From positions 1 to 34,296 of the forward strand of contig CAJYBL010000003.1 in the NCBI GenBank assembly GCA_913064995.1: a DNA stretch of 34,296 nucleotides, in the 5' to 3' direction. A program made the translations under genes and the position numbers. Under the pieces are notes generated by a model that was not told where the DNA came from, made no database searches, and saw only the letters and a program-made list of their open reading frames with translations. Positions within the stretch are counted from its first letter, which is position 1, and each line of letters begins with the position of its first letter. Below are positions 34,011-34,296 of this stretch, in pieces. This DNA is from an uncultured Alphaproteobacteria bacterium (GTDB lineage: Bacteria; Pseudomonadota; Alphaproteobacteria; Puniceispirillales; Puniceispirillaceae).

Positions 34011-34296
34011 CTAATCGTTACGGGCGCGGATCACATCAATGATAGCGGCGGTCACTTGATCCGTTGTGGCTGTCCCACCAAGATCGGGAGTATGAAAATC
34101 AGGATTGGCCGTAACCACTTCGATAGCTTTCATTAGCCGGGTCGCCGCAACAGTCTCGCCCATATGTTCAAGCATCATTGATGCGCTCCAGAATGTGGCA
34201 ACCGGGTTGGCAATGCCTTTTCCGGTAATGTCAAAAGCCGAACCGTGAATCGGCTCAAACATTGACGGGCTGGTACGTTCCGGATTCAGATTGGCC
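34011..34296 (-). CDS. tartrate/isopropylmalate dehydrogenase-family protein, C-terminal part
   Basis: The frame is open to the window edge, so only the last ~94 residues are seen and the start is outside. The fragment reads NLNPERTSPSMFEPIHGSAFDITGKGIANPVATFWSA in overlapping pieces, the NAD-binding and C-terminal signature of the isocitrate/isopropylmalate dehydrogenase family. The MFEPIHGSA and GKGIANP pattern with an FWSASMMLEH follow-up resembles tartrate/D-malate dehydrogenases more than LeuB, but subfamily assignment needs the missing part. The last visible residues before the stop are VIRARND. An internal ATG at 34262 is not the start. Confidence 0.8.
   Translation of the reverse strand, partial: ANLNPERTSPSMFEPIHGSAFDITGKGIANPVATFWSASMMLEHMGETVAATRLMKAIEVVTANPDFHTPDLGGTATTDQVTAAIIDVIRARND

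Noticed and set aside
1..34296. CRISPR array, tRNA, rRNA or insertion sequence.
   Set aside because: No regularly spaced repeats, cloverleaf-like segments, rRNA-like stretches or transposase frames were seen on reading both strands.

Overview
The window looks like a chromosome segment of a proteobacterium, most likely a marine-type alphaproteobacterium. The evidence is moderate GC, tightly packed LivJHMGF-type operons, a BoxB/BoxC/BoxR aerobic benzoate locus, and SbmA/BacA-, NfsA- and HupE-type genes. The taxonomic guess is inference; there is no rRNA or other marker here.

Layout. Bases 1-1627 hold the end of a HupE/UreJ-like membrane protein, a small SCP2-like protein and an alpha/beta hydrolase. 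Bases 1768-7668 encode a complete branched-chain-type ABC importer (binding protein, two permeases, two ATPases) followed by a 3-oxoadipyl-CoA thiolase. A PaaG-type isomerase (7690-8469, minus) diverges from a benzoate-CoA ligase and an overlapping alpha/beta hydrolase (8723-11082). Bases 24669-31373 carry boxC, boxB, a flavodoxin, boxR and a fused enoyl-CoA hydratase/3-hydroxyacyl-CoA dehydrogenase. Together these give uptake of an aromatic acid, CoA activation, epoxidation, ring cleavage and conversion of the C6 chain to acetyl-CoA and succinyl-CoA. Two expected enzymes, the BoxA reductase and the BoxD semialdehyde dehydrogenase, are not in the window. A flavodoxin sits directly behind boxB.

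Between the two halves of this catabolic locus lies a different module, 11355-20608: a free acyl carrier protein, a second benzoate-CoA-ligase-family enzyme, a 2046-residue type I polyketide synthase (coiled coil-KS-AT-DH-KR-ACP-TE) and a PhzS/PqsH-like FAD monooxygenase. The four genes are almost contiguous and look like one operon. An SbmA/BacA-like transporter follows at 20783-22039, and DDAH and nitronate monooxygenase/FabK-like genes lie beyond it. The simplest reading is an aryl-primed polyketide pathway: an aromatic acid (benzoate, anthranilate or a relative) is adenylated, loaded on the small ACP, extended with malonyl-CoA, released by the TE and oxidised by the flavoprotein. Its embedding in a benzoate-degrading locus suggests a shared aromatic precursor or shared control. 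This is the most interesting part of the window.

The right end (31402-34296, all minus strand) has an FMN-binding glutamate-synthase-family protein, an NfsA-like nitroreductase and the C-terminal end of an isocitrate/isopropylmalate/tartrate dehydrogenase-family protein cut by the window edge. No tRNA, rRNA, CRISPR array, transposase or integrase was seen.
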